Shown in pieces: positions 8,899-18,651 of a stretch of 64,000 nucleotides of DNA. Positions within the stretch are counted from its first letter, which is position 1. Each line of letters begins with the position of its first letter. The DNA is from Bacteroidia bacterium (lineage in GTDB: Bacteria; Bacteroidota; Bacteroidia; B-17B0; Aurantibacillaceae), in contig JAEUTP010000008.1 in assembly GCA_016787705.1 (NCBI GenBank), forward strand, positions 744,001-808,000, given 5' to 3'. The notes beneath the pieces are model-generated. The model saw only the letters and a list, made by a program, of their open reading frames with translations. It was not told the DNA's origin and did not search any database. The translations under genes were made by a program, and so were the position numbers.

Positions 8899-9238
8899 TC
8901 ATAATAAATTTGCAAAAGAATGGATAAGCGCCTGGAACTCACATAATATAGATAGGATACTTTCTCATTATGCCAATGATATTGAAATTACAACCCCAAT
9001 GATAAAACTGTCATTGGATATTGATTGTGGATCTTTAAAAGGAATAGAATCTGTTGGAGATTACTGGCAAAAAGCTTTATTAAAAATGCCAAACCTTAAT
9101 TTTGAGTTGATTGAAGTTACAAGTGGAAATAACTCAATTGCTTTATACTATAAATCGGTTATGAATAAAAAGGCCATAGAAGTGATGTTCTTTAATGAAG
9201 CTGGAAAGATAAATAAAATGATTGCACATTACACTTAA
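8885..9238 (+). CDS. SnoaL-like (NTF2-fold) protein
   Basis: 117 residues with the SnoaL_2 pattern: 'FAKEWISAWNSHNIDRILSHYA.DIE', 'G...LKGIESVGDYWQKAL', 'ALYYKS' and 'VMFFNEAGKI'. This is a small cytoplasmic NTF2-fold protein that may bind a small molecule or act as an isomerase-like enzyme. It overlaps the first paralogue by 14 bases and sits just ahead of the second, so all four genes are probably one transcript. Why a cytoplasmic NTF2 protein lies among exported paralogues is unclear. Confidence 0.75.
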   Translation: MKAIDHNKFAKEWISAWNSHNIDRILSHYANDIEITTPMIKLSLDIDCGSLKGIESVGDYWQKALLKMPNLNFELIEVTSGNNSIALYYKSVMNKKAIEVMFFNEAGKINKMIAHYT

Positions 9239-9254
9239 ATCAATAACCGAAAAC

Positions 9255-9737
9255 ATGAAACTATTACTGCTTTTTTTAATACCAGGTAGTATGCTTTTAA
9301 CGCTTTTTTTAAAAAGCAAATCATCTATTCCTAAAGAATGGAATTCTTCTTTAAGCCTGGTATATTCTATGCAGGGTCGATATTATGAGTTTTATAATCT
9401 TAAGAATGATACATTATATTCAGAAAAAGGATATGGCGAAAAAAAAGTAACCAGCAGGGTAAAAATAAAAAAAGAACAATTAGATAACTTATTGCTGACC
9501 TTAAGAAATAATGAGGCCGACAAAATAAAAACTGAAGATGTAAAGTATCAAAAAGACGATGCATCTTCTTTTACATTATATCTTAAATCCAATGATTACT
9601 ATCTATTTAATCTTTCGAGTAGTGGCAGTAAATGGGGCAAAGAAGTTAGAAAAAGAGATTACTTCCGTTACAATTCTATTATAGAGCAAATATTAATTAT
9701 TGCAAAAACAACATCTCGACCTTTAAATGAATTATAA
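9255..9737 (+). CDS. Secreted or membrane-anchored protein, tandem paralogue family copy 2
   Basis: 160 residues from the ATG at 9255; the frame is open from 9222 but that ATG lies within the end of the SnoaL gene. An N-terminal hydrophobic segment (MKLLLLFLIPGSMLLTLFL) is followed by 'SIPKEWNSSLSLVY', 'LKNDTLYS', 'IKKEQLDNLLLTLRNNEADKIK' and 'SSFTLYLKSNDYYLFNLS'. These match copies 1 and 3 block by block. Family and function are not recognised. It overlaps copy 3 by 11 bases. Confidence 0.65.
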   Translation: MKLLLLFLIPGSMLLTLFLKSKSSIPKEWNSSLSLVYSMQGRYYEFYNLKNDTLYSEKGYGEKKVTSRVKIKKEQLDNLLLTLRNNEADKIKTEDVKYQKDDASSFTLYLKSNDYYLFNLSSSGSKWGKEVRKRDYFRYNSIIEQILIIAKTTSRPLNEL

Positions 9738-10191
9738 AAAAAGCATTGTCTGCTTACTGTCATGTACGCTTTTAGGATCTAACTCTAAACATATTTATGT
9801 ACCCGAAACATGGGATAATTCATTATACTTTAGCTATAAAGCAACCAGTTCAATGAATCGCTACTACGATGAGTTCGTAATAACAAGTGACAGCATATAT
9901 CATAAAAGCAACGACCCTGATACCAATCAGTTTTCAAGAGATATAAGCCAAATAGAACTGAATTATTTATTAAAAGTATTAAAGAATCAACATCCCGACA
10001 AGATAAGCCCTGTATATCTAAAAAGTTCATCACAAAGTTGTCCAAGCTTTTCCATTTGTCTCAATTCAGGTGATAAAAGACTTTTTGATTTCTCAATTTC
10101 AAAAAATCAAATTTTGAGATCAGCTGACTGGAACAAACATAACCAAATTCTTTACTCTATTTACAAAATTATTAATAATAAATTTAGATAA
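9727..10191 (+). CDS. Secreted protein, tandem paralogue family copy 3
   Basis: 154 residues with a short signal peptide (MNYKKSIVCLLSCTLLGSNS). The blocks 'YVPETWDNSLYFSYK', 'ITSDSIYH', 'ISQIELNYLLKVLKNQHPDKI' and 'PSFSICLNSGDKRLFDFS' correspond in order to those of copies 1 and 2. A Cys at residue 13 in the signal is not in a good lipobox, so secretion type is uncertain. The copies are diverged at sequence level, so the duplication is old. Function is unknown. Confidence 0.65.
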   Translation: MNYKKSIVCLLSCTLLGSNSKHIYVPETWDNSLYFSYKATSSMNRYYDEFVITSDSIYHKSNDPDTNQFSRDISQIELNYLLKVLKNQHPDKISPVYLKSSSQSCPSFSICLNSGDKRLFDFSISKNQILRSADWNKHNQILYSIYKIINNKFR

Positions 10192-10360
10192 GAAAAGTTA
10201 ACAAAAAGCAACCATTAATTCCTCTTTAATATTTACTTAAAAAAGGAGTGCTCGCCGATAACAAAACAAAATCAACCGATAACTTCTTTCTGGTAAAATA
10301 TGTATTAATAATTACACAATTTTGAAATAAAATTATACTTTTTTAAAGACAAATACGGAA

Positions 10361-10993
10361 ATGGGTATTAAAAAAATTTATATTTTACTATTTGCAGGTG
10401 CTATTAGCTGCCAAACTGTAAATGACGAAAGTGAAAAACCAAAAGCTAAAGTCTCGATTGATTCTGTCATTAATTCTGAAGAAACCGCTTTTGAATTACC
10501 GCTTATACCTAGTGGATGTATTAAGCATGAACTAAATAAATTTGGTTTAAATGCAAGTATTATCGCTCCTGAAAAGGCTTACATCTACACGTCTAAAATT
10601 AATGATAATGAAGGTGAAAGAGAATATGTTGTAATTCAAACTTCGGAATCGAGCAATAAAAAATTAGAAATCATCTCCAGCAATACTAGTTTTATTGAAG
10701 CAAAAAAAAAGATTCAATCACCAACAAATCTTTATTACACAGCAAAAAAAATGTATAGCGATAGCACAACTTTCTTTTACGTTTCTTATAGGAAAAGTAG
10801 CACAGAAAATTATAATAAAATAGCCTATAATTTTTTAGTTACAGATTCGATAGACGGTCGTTTATACCATTTAAGAACAGATAGTGAACAGGATTTTACG
10901 AGTCCCGATTTTGCTTACTCTAAACAAGATGTTTTGAATCTCTATGCAATGGCCAGGAGTTTAAAGTCAAACAAAAAAATAACCCAAAATTAA
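10361..10993 (+). CDS. Putative lipoprotein of unknown function
   Basis: 210 residues. The N-terminus (MGIKKIYILLFAGAISC) is a short signal with a Cys17 that could be lipidated, although A-I-S-C is a weak lipobox. The mature part is rich in Ser, Lys and Tyr and has strand-like segments ('YVVIQTSES', 'TTFFYVSYRK', 'YNFLVTDSIDGRLYHLRTDSE'). No family is recognised. It is 12 bases ahead of a large T9SS enzyme-like protein and probably co-transcribed with it. A TACTTTTT sequence at 10336 is a possible -7 box. Confidence 0.55.
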   Translation: MGIKKIYILLFAGAISCQTVNDESEKPKAKVSIDSVINSEETAFELPLIPSGCIKHELNKFGLNASIIAPEKAYIYTSKINDNEGEREYVVIQTSESSNKKLEIISSNTSFIEAKKKIQSPTNLYYTAKKMYSDSTTFFYVSYRKSSTENYNKIAYNFLVTDSIDGRLYHLRTDSEQDFTSPDFAYSKQDVLNLYAMARSLKSNKKITQN

Positions 10994-11005
10994 AACCACT
11001 AATCT

Positions 11006-13102
11006 ATGAAACAAACGAACTATCAAAGTCAAAAAAGAGGTAAAATTAATTTTCTGATTGTTGTATTTTCAATCGTGACAGTTTCTCTTACCCAACTATT
11101 AGCACAAACCGCAGCGCCTTTTTTCGCACCCTCATCTCCAAGCGGCATAGTTGCTGTTAAATTGTATCCTATGGAGAATGTTAATGCTGGAGTTCCAACA
11201 CTTGTAACTTTTGGCATTCCGTTTACAAGGGGATCTGTAACACCAAATGATATTTCTAAAATAAGGGTGCTAAGCGGTTCGGTTACTACAAGTCCGGAAA
11301 TTCCTGCGTTTGTTAAACAAGCCACGCCCTGGAGACACACAATCAATGCTTCAATGGATAGTTCGTCGGTAAGAATTGTAAAAATTCAAATCATGTATAC
11401 TTTTTCATCTGTTTATCCAAATTCTGAAACTATATATGTTGAATATGGCGTAAGCAATAGGCTTTCTAATGTAACAAATTTTGTAAACCCTAAAACAGCC
11501 TGGCACCAGGTTACTAGTGGTAGTTTTGTAGCTGCAGACAATATCCAGGAGCCAGATGTGTATGCGGTTTTTCCTAAACAATATTTATCTGACGGGGCTT
11601 TAAAAACGCGTATGCTTCCACTTGATAATGGTGTTCCGCTAACACGTGAAAACCCAACAACAGTAGATGCGGCAACTTATCCCGGATATGTAAAGTTAGA
11701 CCATGCTCAACATAATTTTTTCTTTTCTACCGTTAACCAGGATGATCCATTAGTTACAGCTGCAAATCAATGTCCGTACAAAACTGGTTTTGAGCCATGG
11801 TTATATGATAGATCAACTGCCATGTATAATCTTTACATGAGAAGCGGTAATATTAAAGCTTTAAGAGAAGCTGTAAGAAGTTCACAATTTTATAAAAGTA
11901 AGTTATATGATAACACAACTACACCCGCAAATGCAGTTGGTATTTTTAAACTAAAAGCGCCGAATCCAAATGCAATTACCGGTCCAAATGATGCTATGTA
12001 TAGTTATAACGAATGTTTAGCTTATACATATTGGTTAGTAAGTGATGACGATATGCTAAACCCTATTAAATGGGTGGTTAATGCACATCAACAAAATGAT
12101 CCGCCAACATTGTGGTCACCAACTGCTTCTTTTTGGACAGAGCGTTTTACCTCATTTCACCTGTTAGCAAATACTGTAGCTTACGAAGTAACAGGCTCAA
12201 CTGCATATAAAACTGCTCTTACAAATCAATCGAATGATTTGATATGGCACCAAAACGGAGCAAATGGACAAATACCAGCTAATAGAATTGATGGGGGGTT
12301 ATATCATTATGGTTCGCAGCATGGTGATGGAACAGCAAACACATTACTTGCTTCATCATGGATGACAGCGTTAATTGCAGAAGCGATGATAAGAGTTTAT
12401 TCTGTTTCAGAAAACACTACCGTTGCAAATTTTGTAAAACGTATTGGCACGTTTGAAAAAGCTGCCTTAAAACTTGATGCAAATCATGCATACACTTCAG
12501 AAAACCCGGGGGCTTTGTGGTATGGCGATTATATGATGAAATATGATGGAACAACTGACGTGCGTGACGGATCTGAAATTGAACACTCGTTAGATATTGC
12601 AGTTACCACAGCTTGGGCTGCATATTTTGCAACTCTAATTGGAACACCGGACAACTCAATAACAACAGCTGCAAATAATGCATATAATTCTTATAATGTT
12701 GGTGTTAATTATTGGGTTAGGCCAAATGGGCCGTCTGCGGGAAATACAGCATACAGAATTACCCCTTGGAGAAAATACGGATGGGAATATACACCTTCAA
12801 TTAGTTTTGCGTGGTTAATGACTTCGGCATTGTTGCCGACTGATATTAAATCCAATTCTAGTTTAATTGCAAAAGGTATTAAAATTTATCCTAATCCTGC
12901 AACAGATCTAATTAAAATTGATTGCGAAGAAAAGCAAGATCTGCATATTTCGATCTTTAATATTATTGGATCAAAAGTTCAAGAGCAAAACATAAACGAA
13001 TTTACTAATGAAATAAGTTTAGGCTCATTAACTAATGGCGTTTATATCATAAAAGTTGAAGGAAAATTCGGAACTGCTGAGATGAAATTAATTAAATCCT
13101 AG
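11006..13102 (+). CDS. Secreted (alpha/alpha)-barrel-like protein with T9SS sorting domain
   Basis: 698 residues. A hydrophobic signal ends near residue 33 (LLAQ). Residues 45-150 ('VTFGIPFTRGSV', 'IRVLSGS', 'PWRHTINASMDSSSVRIV') resemble the N-terminal RIFT-barrel domain of PcRGLX/YetA-type rhamnogalacturonan lyases. Residues 220-610 are helical with repeated W, H and Y residues ('YSYNECLAYTYWL', 'HYGSQHGDGTANTLLASSWM', 'RDGSEIEHSLD'), like a toroid of carbohydrate-active enzymes. Residues 625-698 are a T9SS domain (KIYPNPATD). A polysaccharide lyase or related enzyme is likely but the substrate is not shown. Confidence 0.65.
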   Translation: MKQTNYQSQKRGKINFLIVVFSIVTVSLTQLLAQTAAPFFAPSSPSGIVAVKLYPMENVNAGVPTLVTFGIPFTRGSVTPNDISKIRVLSGSVTTSPEIPAFVKQATPWRHTINASMDSSSVRIVKIQIMYTFSSVYPNSETIYVEYGVSNRLSNVTNFVNPKTAWHQVTSGSFVAADNIQEPDVYAVFPKQYLSDGALKTRMLPLDNGVPLTRENPTTVDAATYPGYVKLDHAQHNFFFSTVNQDDPLVTAANQCPYKTGFEPWLYDRSTAMYNLYMRSGNIKALREAVRSSQFYKSKLYDNTTTPANAVGIFKLKAPNPNAITGPNDAMYSYNECLAYTYWLVSDDDMLNPIKWVVNAHQQNDPPTLWSPTASFWTERFTSFHLLANTVAYEVTGSTAYKTALTNQSNDLIWHQNGANGQIPANRIDGGLYHYGSQHGDGTANTLLASSWMTALIAEAMIRVYSVSENTTVANFVKRIGTFEKAALKLDANHAYTSENPGALWYGDYMMKYDGTTDVRDGSEIEHSLDIAVTTAWAAYFATLIGTPDNSITTAANNAYNSYNVGVNYWVRPNGPSAGNTAYRITPWRKYGWEYTPSISFAWLMTSALLPTDIKSNSSLIAKGIKIYPNPATDLIKIDCEEKQDLHISIFNIIGSKVQEQNINEFTNEISLGSLTNGVYIIKVEGKFGTAEMKLIKS

Positions 13103-13174
13103 AATTGCATAATAAGGAGGGTATGGAGATCTGTTTTCATCGTCAGAACTCTATGCTCTTCTATTTATGTTAAC

Positions 13175-16100
13175 ATGAAAAAAAATTGCACATATAATAA
13201 TACACTGTTTTGTCGTAACAAAAGTTGTTTAAAATTTATTTTATTCATACTAGCCTTTACTGTAAGTACAACAACTTCTGCTCAGAGGTATTGGGTATCT
13301 GCAACAGGAGGGCTTTGGAGTAATGCGGCAAATTGGTCAGCTACATCTGGAGGGACTGGTGGTGCGGGTTCCCCTACAGGAGTTATGGCGATCTTTGACG
13401 GAAGCGGAGGGGCAATTGGAAATTGCACAATAGATATTGCAGTATCAGTTAGCGGCTTTAGTGTTCTACCATTATACTCAGGTTCAATCTATCAAAATAC
13501 AAACGCTGTAACAATAACGGGAAATTCTGTTTGGAGTGGCGGTAATTTTTTTGGAGGTTCGGCAGCCATAACTAATAGCGGATTATTTACAATTTCCGGC
13601 ACAAATTTTACCAGCACATCGTCAACACTTGCGATAAATAATACTTTTAATTTCTCGTCAGGTTCGTTTATTCACAATAGTGGTACAACTCGTTTTAATA
13701 CGAATAGTTTTTCTGTAAATGGTTCGCCTGGATTTAATAACCTGGTTATTTCAGGGGCCTCTAATACAATAACCATTAACAATTCAATAATGGTTGCTGG
13801 AAATTTAACCCTTGACCGTAGTTCTGGTAATTCTCTTCTATTACAAATTGGCGCAACAAATACAATTTCAGTTTTTGGCACTACCTATATAAATGGTTCA
13901 GGCGCCATGCAGGTTAATACTGGCACTATTGATATTAAAGGAGATCTTATGATCACAAGTACAAGCATTGCAGGTAGCGGTAATGGAACTTTTTTAATTT
14001 CGGGAACAAGTAATCAGCTGCTTTCAAATTCAGGAAGCATTAATCAGGGAAAATTACCAAACGTTATTATAAATAAACCGTCAGGAGTCTTAACACTATC
14101 TGGAATAATTTCTGTTATTGGCCCCAACTGGACGTATGTTTCTGGTATCATTAATCCCGGAACATCAACCATCAATTTTACAAAACAATCGGGAGGTTCT
14201 AACATTATAATTTCAGGTACGCATACTTTGTACGATGCCATTATTAGTTCGTCCTTTGCAAATACAACAATAAATAACAATTTAACTTTAAACCGAAACT
14301 TAACTTTAGATGGCGCCAGCTCTTCTAATGATGTTCAGATTAATTCGAGCATAACCGTAAACGGAACTTTATATGTAACAGGCTCTCAATATGTAAATAT
14401 TAATATAGGTTTGTTAGATGTTAAAGGTGATATTATTAACTCGAATAATGCCTGGGCGGCTTCCGGGACCGGAACTGTTAGCATTACCGGTGCCGGAAAT
14501 CAACTATGGTCTTGCTCAGGTGCAATCGATGGTCAGGGAACGTTTCCAAATATTTTAATTAACAAACCTTCAGGCATACTTTCTTTAGCCGGACTTATTA
14601 ATTCGTTAGGACCAAAATGGACTTACTTAGCAGGAACAATATCTCCCGGCACTTCAACAGTATGCCTATATGATAATGGAAGTAATCCAATTACAATTTC
14701 GGGAACACACACGTTAAATGATATGATCATTTATCCTTTTAACTCGGTAAATATTATTAATAATAATCTCGCTTTAAACAATCTGGTTATTGATGGTTCA
14801 TCAACACATGATCTTAATATAAACAATACACTAACAGTAAATGGTAAACTAACCATAAACGGAACAAATCCTGTAAGGTTAAACAATGGAACTATCCATG
14901 CAAAAGGAGATATCGAAACCACTAACACAAGTGCTACAAGCGGCGGTACTTCTACACTAATTATTAATGGTGCAGTTAACCAGAATATTACAGGTACAGG
15001 CGTGGTTAATCAAAGTCGGTTACCAAATACAGTAATATTAAATAAATCATCGGGGGGTGCATACATATCGGGTGGTGTTCCTTTTCATTTTTACAACTTA
15101 GTGATTTTTACACAAGGTGTTCTTTACTCAACATCCGCTCAGCTAGCCTATTTCTACTCCGGATCAACGGCAAATGGCGCAAATGCTTTAAGTTATGTAA
15201 ACGGACCGGTTAGAAAACGAGGCAATACCGCATTTACATTTCCTATTGGCAAATCAAATTTTTACGCGCCTTTTTCAATTTCAGCACCGTCAAATATAAC
15301 ACATGTTTTTACGGCCGAATATTTTAATCAAAATCCAAACTCAAGCTATAATGTTTCTTTAAAAGAAGTTTCTTTAAATAATGTAAGCACCTGTGAGTAT
15401 TGGATCTTAAACCAAAATACAGGTGCATCAAATGTGAGTGTTACACCAACCTGGGATGCGCGAAGCTGCGGCGTTGGGAATTTACCTGATCTAAGAGTAG
15501 CAAGATGGGATGGCACTATTTGGAGAAATCATGGAAACGGAGGGACAACGGGAACATTTGCAGCAGGATCTGTGGTCTCCGGATCTGTGGTAAATACTTT
15601 TATCGGCCCTTTCACTCTCGCATCCACCACATCATTAAATGTTTTGCCTATTGAGCTTGTATCGTTTACTGGCAAATGTGAAAATAATTTAGTAATGCTA
15701 AACTGGATAACTGTATCTGAAATAAATAATGATTACTTCACTCTTGAAAAAAGTATAGATGGTAACGATTGGATTGAAATAACTCAGGTAAAAAGTTCGG
15801 GCAATTCCTCAACTCAACAATATTATTCGTATACAGATAATATTGTTCCTGCTAATAAAATCATGTACTATAGGTTAAAACAAACAGATGTAAATGGAAC
15901 TTCTAAATATTTCAAAATTACTTCAGTTGAAAACTGTTTTGATTTAAAAAATGATATATCTGTTTACCCAAATCCTTCTAACGGAATTTTTATACTGGCA
16001 GGAAACTACTGCCTTGGGGAAATTACCATTTGGGATGAGGCCAGCAGAAAAGTTTTTGAAGCTGCAGTAAATGATATAAGCTACAAGATAGACCTCTCAT

Positions 16101-16177
16101 CTGAACCTCAAGGTGCGTATATCTTAAATATAAAATCACAGGGATTTAATAATAAAACGATTAAAATAATTAAATAA
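13175..16177 (+). CDS. Large repeat-rich beta-helical surface protein with T9SS sorting domain
   Basis: 1000 residues. A signal peptide ends about residue 36 (SAQ). 'RYWVSATGGLWSNAANWSATSGG' is shortened here to the hallmark 'YWV..tGG.W.n..NWs' that starts many Bacteroidota adhesin-like proteins. Residues 200-650 contain about three imperfect repeats of roughly 145 residues, each with 'LTLDG/RSS', 'G.IDIKGD', 'GTSNQL', 'GxLPNVIINKPSG' and 'PGTSTI'. Residues 825-910 resemble a fibronectin-like module ('VSFTGKCENNLVMLNWITVSE'), and residues 925-1000 are a T9SS domain (VYPNPSN). Probably a filamentous adhesin; the ligand is unknown. Confidence 0.75.
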   Translation: MKKNCTYNNTLFCRNKSCLKFILFILAFTVSTTTSAQRYWVSATGGLWSNAANWSATSGGTGGAGSPTGVMAIFDGSGGAIGNCTIDIAVSVSGFSVLPLYSGSIYQNTNAVTITGNSVWSGGNFFGGSAAITNSGLFTISGTNFTSTSSTLAINNTFNFSSGSFIHNSGTTRFNTNSFSVNGSPGFNNLVISGASNTITINNSIMVAGNLTLDRSSGNSLLLQIGATNTISVFGTTYINGSGAMQVNTGTIDIKGDLMITSTSIAGSGNGTFLISGTSNQLLSNSGSINQGKLPNVIINKPSGVLTLSGIISVIGPNWTYVSGIINPGTSTINFTKQSGGSNIIISGTHTLYDAIISSSFANTTINNNLTLNRNLTLDGASSSNDVQINSSITVNGTLYVTGSQYVNINIGLLDVKGDIINSNNAWAASGTGTVSITGAGNQLWSCSGAIDGQGTFPNILINKPSGILSLAGLINSLGPKWTYLAGTISPGTSTVCLYDNGSNPITISGTHTLNDMIIYPFNSVNIINNNLALNNLVIDGSSTHDLNINNTLTVNGKLTINGTNPVRLNNGTIHAKGDIETTNTSATSGGTSTLIINGAVNQNITGTGVVNQSRLPNTVILNKSSGGAYISGGVPFHFYNLVIFTQGVLYSTSAQLAYFYSGSTANGANALSYVNGPVRKRGNTAFTFPIGKSNFYAPFSISAPSNITHVFTAEYFNQNPNSSYNVSLKEVSLNNVSTCEYWILNQNTGASNVSVTPTWDARSCGVGNLPDLRVARWDGTIWRNHGNGGTTGTFAAGSVVSGSVVNTFIGPFTLASTTSLNVLPIELVSFTGKCENNLVMLNWITVSEINNDYFTLEKSIDGNDWIEITQVKSSGNSSTQQYYSYTDNIVPANKIMYYRLKQTDVNGTSKYFKITSVENCFDLKNDISVYPNPSNGIFILAGNYCLGEITIWDEASRKVFEAAVNDISYKIDLSSEPQGAYILNIKSQGFNNKTIKIIK

Positions 16178-16188
16178 AAAACACAAAA

Positions 16189-17472
16189 ATGAAGAAAGTA
16201 CTTATTATGGCTTTAATGGCAATTGTAACAACAAATTCTTACGCGCAATTAGGCAATATTAAAAACAGGCTAAAAACAAAAGTAGAAGATAAGGTAGTTG
16301 AAAAAGCCGAAAATAAAATAGACAAAACTGCTGACGATATTACCTCCGAAAATAATAAAACCAAAAAAACAGAAACTAAAAAACAAACCAGCTCCGATGC
16401 AAATTCCGAAGTAACAACAAATACAAGCAATTCGGATGTAAAAAGAAATGATTCAAATAGCGAACAAACATCAAACAAACCTTCAAACAATATGGCCCAA
16501 GCAGAAAGTACAACCAAACAATCGTCCGCAAAATTCATCTTCGCGGATAAACCTATAACTAACGAAAGTATTAATGACCAAAAAGACATTACGTTTACTT
16601 CTAAAAACTTTATATACGGCAGAATTGAATTACCCGAAACTGTAGCAAACTTTTTTAAGATACCCCAGCAAAATGGTAAGTACACTAATTTTATTAATTA
16701 CGAAGTGCGCATTTTTAAAGATGATGATGAGATGGGAAGTGCAAATCCGATATGGAATTGGTGTTATATAACTAATAGTGATTTTAGTAAGACTCATTTT
16801 AATTTTGATATCTTACCGGAGCCTTCAAAAGCATCAACGGTTATTTCTCCCCTTGAAGATTTTAGCGCGGGTAAATCAAGTGCTCCATTATACAATAGTA
16901 TCGATCCAATGCATTTTCCAAAATCCGATAAATATAAAGTTAAGTTAACATTTTATAGAAAAACTGTAAACGGCTATGGAGAATTAAAACCTAAAGAAGA
17001 ATGGCCAATATGTGAAGGAGAGTTTGTTTTTGACTTTAATGAAGATGATATTGCTACGTTACAAACAAACGGAAAAAATGCTAGTGATTTGGTAAAAGAT
17101 AATTTTCAGAACAAAGCAAGAGAAGAAGCTGACTTGCCAAAATCATGGAATATGCAAAGCAGTGCCATTGGCAGTGGATATACCGAGCAACAAATAAAAG
17201 GGATGATCGCAGCGAGATACCAAGGATCAAAACTAAACAAACTGGTTATTGAACCACAAAAAGGTGGCTGGGTTGTTGAGAAAAACGATCTTGGAATTCC
17301 CAAAGACAAATACTTCGATCAGATAATTTCTATATTCATAACTGATTCTAACAAAAAATGCTTTTATATTGAAGGTTACGTTTATCAAACATACGAAGGA
17401 GGAGGTAAATATGGCAACGTATGGATATATCCCGAAAAAGAAATACAAATTTCTTGCGACAAAATGAAATAA
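16189..17472 (+). CDS. Secreted protein of unknown function with charged linker
   Basis: 427 residues with a signal peptide (MKKVLIMALMAIVTTNSYAQ). Residues 21-110 are low-complexity, rich in Lys, Glu, Thr and Ser, and probably an unfolded or coiled linker ('NRLKTKVEDKVVEKAENKIDK'-like segments). From residue 115 the protein is globular with 'RIELPETVANFF', 'NYEVRIFKDDDEMGSANP', 'LTFYRKT' and a C-terminal part with paired aromatics ('YQTYEGGGKYGNVWIYPEKE'). No family is recognised. It follows the repeat-rich T9SS gene by 11 bases and may share its transcript. It has no T9SS domain, so it is probably periplasmic. Confidence 0.6.
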   Translation: MKKVLIMALMAIVTTNSYAQLGNIKNRLKTKVEDKVVEKAENKIDKTADDITSENNKTKKTETKKQTSSDANSEVTTNTSNSDVKRNDSNSEQTSNKPSNNMAQAESTTKQSSAKFIFADKPITNESINDQKDITFTSKNFIYGRIELPETVANFFKIPQQNGKYTNFINYEVRIFKDDDEMGSANPIWNWCYITNSDFSKTHFNFDILPEPSKASTVISPLEDFSAGKSSAPLYNSIDPMHFPKSDKYKVKLTFYRKTVNGYGELKPKEEWPICEGEFVFDFNEDDIATLQTNGKNASDLVKDNFQNKAREEADLPKSWNMQSSAIGSGYTEQQIKGMIAARYQGSKLNKLVIEPQKGGWVVEKNDLGIPKDKYFDQIISIFITDSNKKCFYIEGYVYQTYEGGGKYGNVWIYPEKEIQISCDKMK

Positions 17473-17522
17473 AAGAATTAGTTCCATTATTTCATGTTCT
17501 ATTATTAAAAGTACTTTAAATC

Positions 17523-18206
17523 ATGAGCAACGTAAAACATCAATTAATTCTGGCCCAAGAAAAAGCGAAAGAATTATTTACTAAAGTAGAAGCAAATAAA
17601 TTAATAATCCCCGGCAAAACTGAGAGACAATTAAGTGATGAGATAGTGCAACTTGCTAAAAACCATTTTGAAGTAGAAAATCATTGGGGTAAAAAAATTG
17701 TGAGAGCCGGAATTAATACATTACAACCATATACAGCAAATCCTGCTAACCTTGTTATTAAAGATGGCGACATTATTTTTTTTGATTTTCATCCGGTTTT
17801 TGAAGGATGGGAAGCAGATTTGGGAAGAACTTATGTTTTAGGTAACGATCCTCTTAAAATTAAAATTAAAAAAGATGTGGAAATGGCATGGCACGAAGCA
17901 AAAAATTGGTATTCTAGACAAACCAGTTTAACGGGTGCTCAATACTTTACTTACATTACAGCTCTTGCAAATCGATACGGTTATGAATTTGGAAATGAAA
18001 TTGCAGGGCATATTATTGGTCGCTATCCACATGAGCAACCCGATGATCCGAATGATTTATGTTTAGATATTCACGCGAACAATCACATTGATATACTTCA
18101 GTTAGACAAATATGGAAATAAACGGCATTGGATGCTGGAGCTGCATTTTGTGGACAGAAAAAATAATATCGGCGCATTTTTTGAACAATTATTAGAATCA
18201 AATTAA
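17523..18206 (+). CDS. M24-family metallopeptidase-like protein
   Basis: 227 residues. The pita-bread fold of M24 (methionine aminopeptidase / Xaa-Pro dipeptidase) is suggested by 'GKTERQLSDEI', 'IVRAGINTL.PY', 'DGDIIFFDFHPVFEGWEADLG' broken here to the metal ligands D in 'FFDFHP' and D in 'EADLGRT' (11 residues apart), H in 'AGHIIGRYPHE', and E in 'MLELHFVD'. The fifth ligand may be the Glu near the C-terminus. It lacks the N-terminal creatinase domain, so it is a minimal cytoplasmic form. Whether it cleaves peptides is not proven. Confidence 0.8.
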   Translation: MSNVKHQLILAQEKAKELFTKVEANKLIIPGKTERQLSDEIVQLAKNHFEVENHWGKKIVRAGINTLQPYTANPANLVIKDGDIIFFDFHPVFEGWEADLGRTYVLGNDPLKIKIKKDVEMAWHEAKNWYSRQTSLTGAQYFTYITALANRYGYEFGNEIAGHIIGRYPHEQPDDPNDLCLDIHANNHIDILQLDKYGNKRHWMLELHFVDRKNNIGAFFEQLLESN

Positions 18207-18264
18207 AATTTACAGACAAACTTATTAAATGAAATTTTTAAATTGAATATTAAACTAACTTCCC

Positions 18265-18651
18265 ATGCAAAAAAATATAAGTGAAAATATTAGATCACTG
18301 AGAGCAGCTTACGACCTCAGTATTAAAAGTTTTTCAGCTAAATGCGGAATCTCGGATGTTGCTCTTTTCAACATTGAAAAAGGAAAAACGAAATCCTTAC
18401 ATTCGTCTACGCTGCAAAAAATTATTCAAACATTTAATACTACCGAAAAATGGCTAACAAAAGGAGAAGAACCAATGTTGCCAAACGGCTTAGTTAGATT
18501 TGAAAATAAAATTATTAATACAGTTAATGTTTTTAATAATGAAAATAATTTTGAGCTTAAAATAAAAAACGATATGTTGGAAAAACAGAATGAAAGATTA
18601 TGGACGATAATAGAAAAAATAACCCTTGATACAAAAACAGCCACGATATAA
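18265..18651 (+). CDS. XRE-family helix-turn-helix regulator
   Basis: 128 residues. Residues 1-65 form an XRE/Cro-type HTH ('ISENIRSLRAAYDLSIKSFS', then 'GISDVALFNIEKGKTKSLHSSTLQKI' cut here to its helix pattern, and 'TEKWLTKGEEPML'). Residues 75-128 are a hydrophilic tail ending in a likely short coiled coil ('DMLEKQNERLWTIIEKI') that could dimerise. It is a cytoplasmic DNA-binding protein lying between the M24 peptidase and an MBL hydrolase. Targets are unknown. Such regulators are common on mobile islands. Confidence 0.8.
   Translation: MQKNISENIRSLRAAYDLSIKSFSAKCGISDVALFNIEKGKTKSLHSSTLQKIIQTFNTTEKWLTKGEEPMLPNGLVRFENKIINTVNVFNNENNFELKIKNDMLEKQNERLWTIIEKITLDTKTATI

Noticed and set aside
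13900..15060. DNA tandem repeat or CRISPR-like structure
   Set aside because: The repeats are in the protein at ~145 residues with heavy divergence and lie in one open frame; they are domain repeats.
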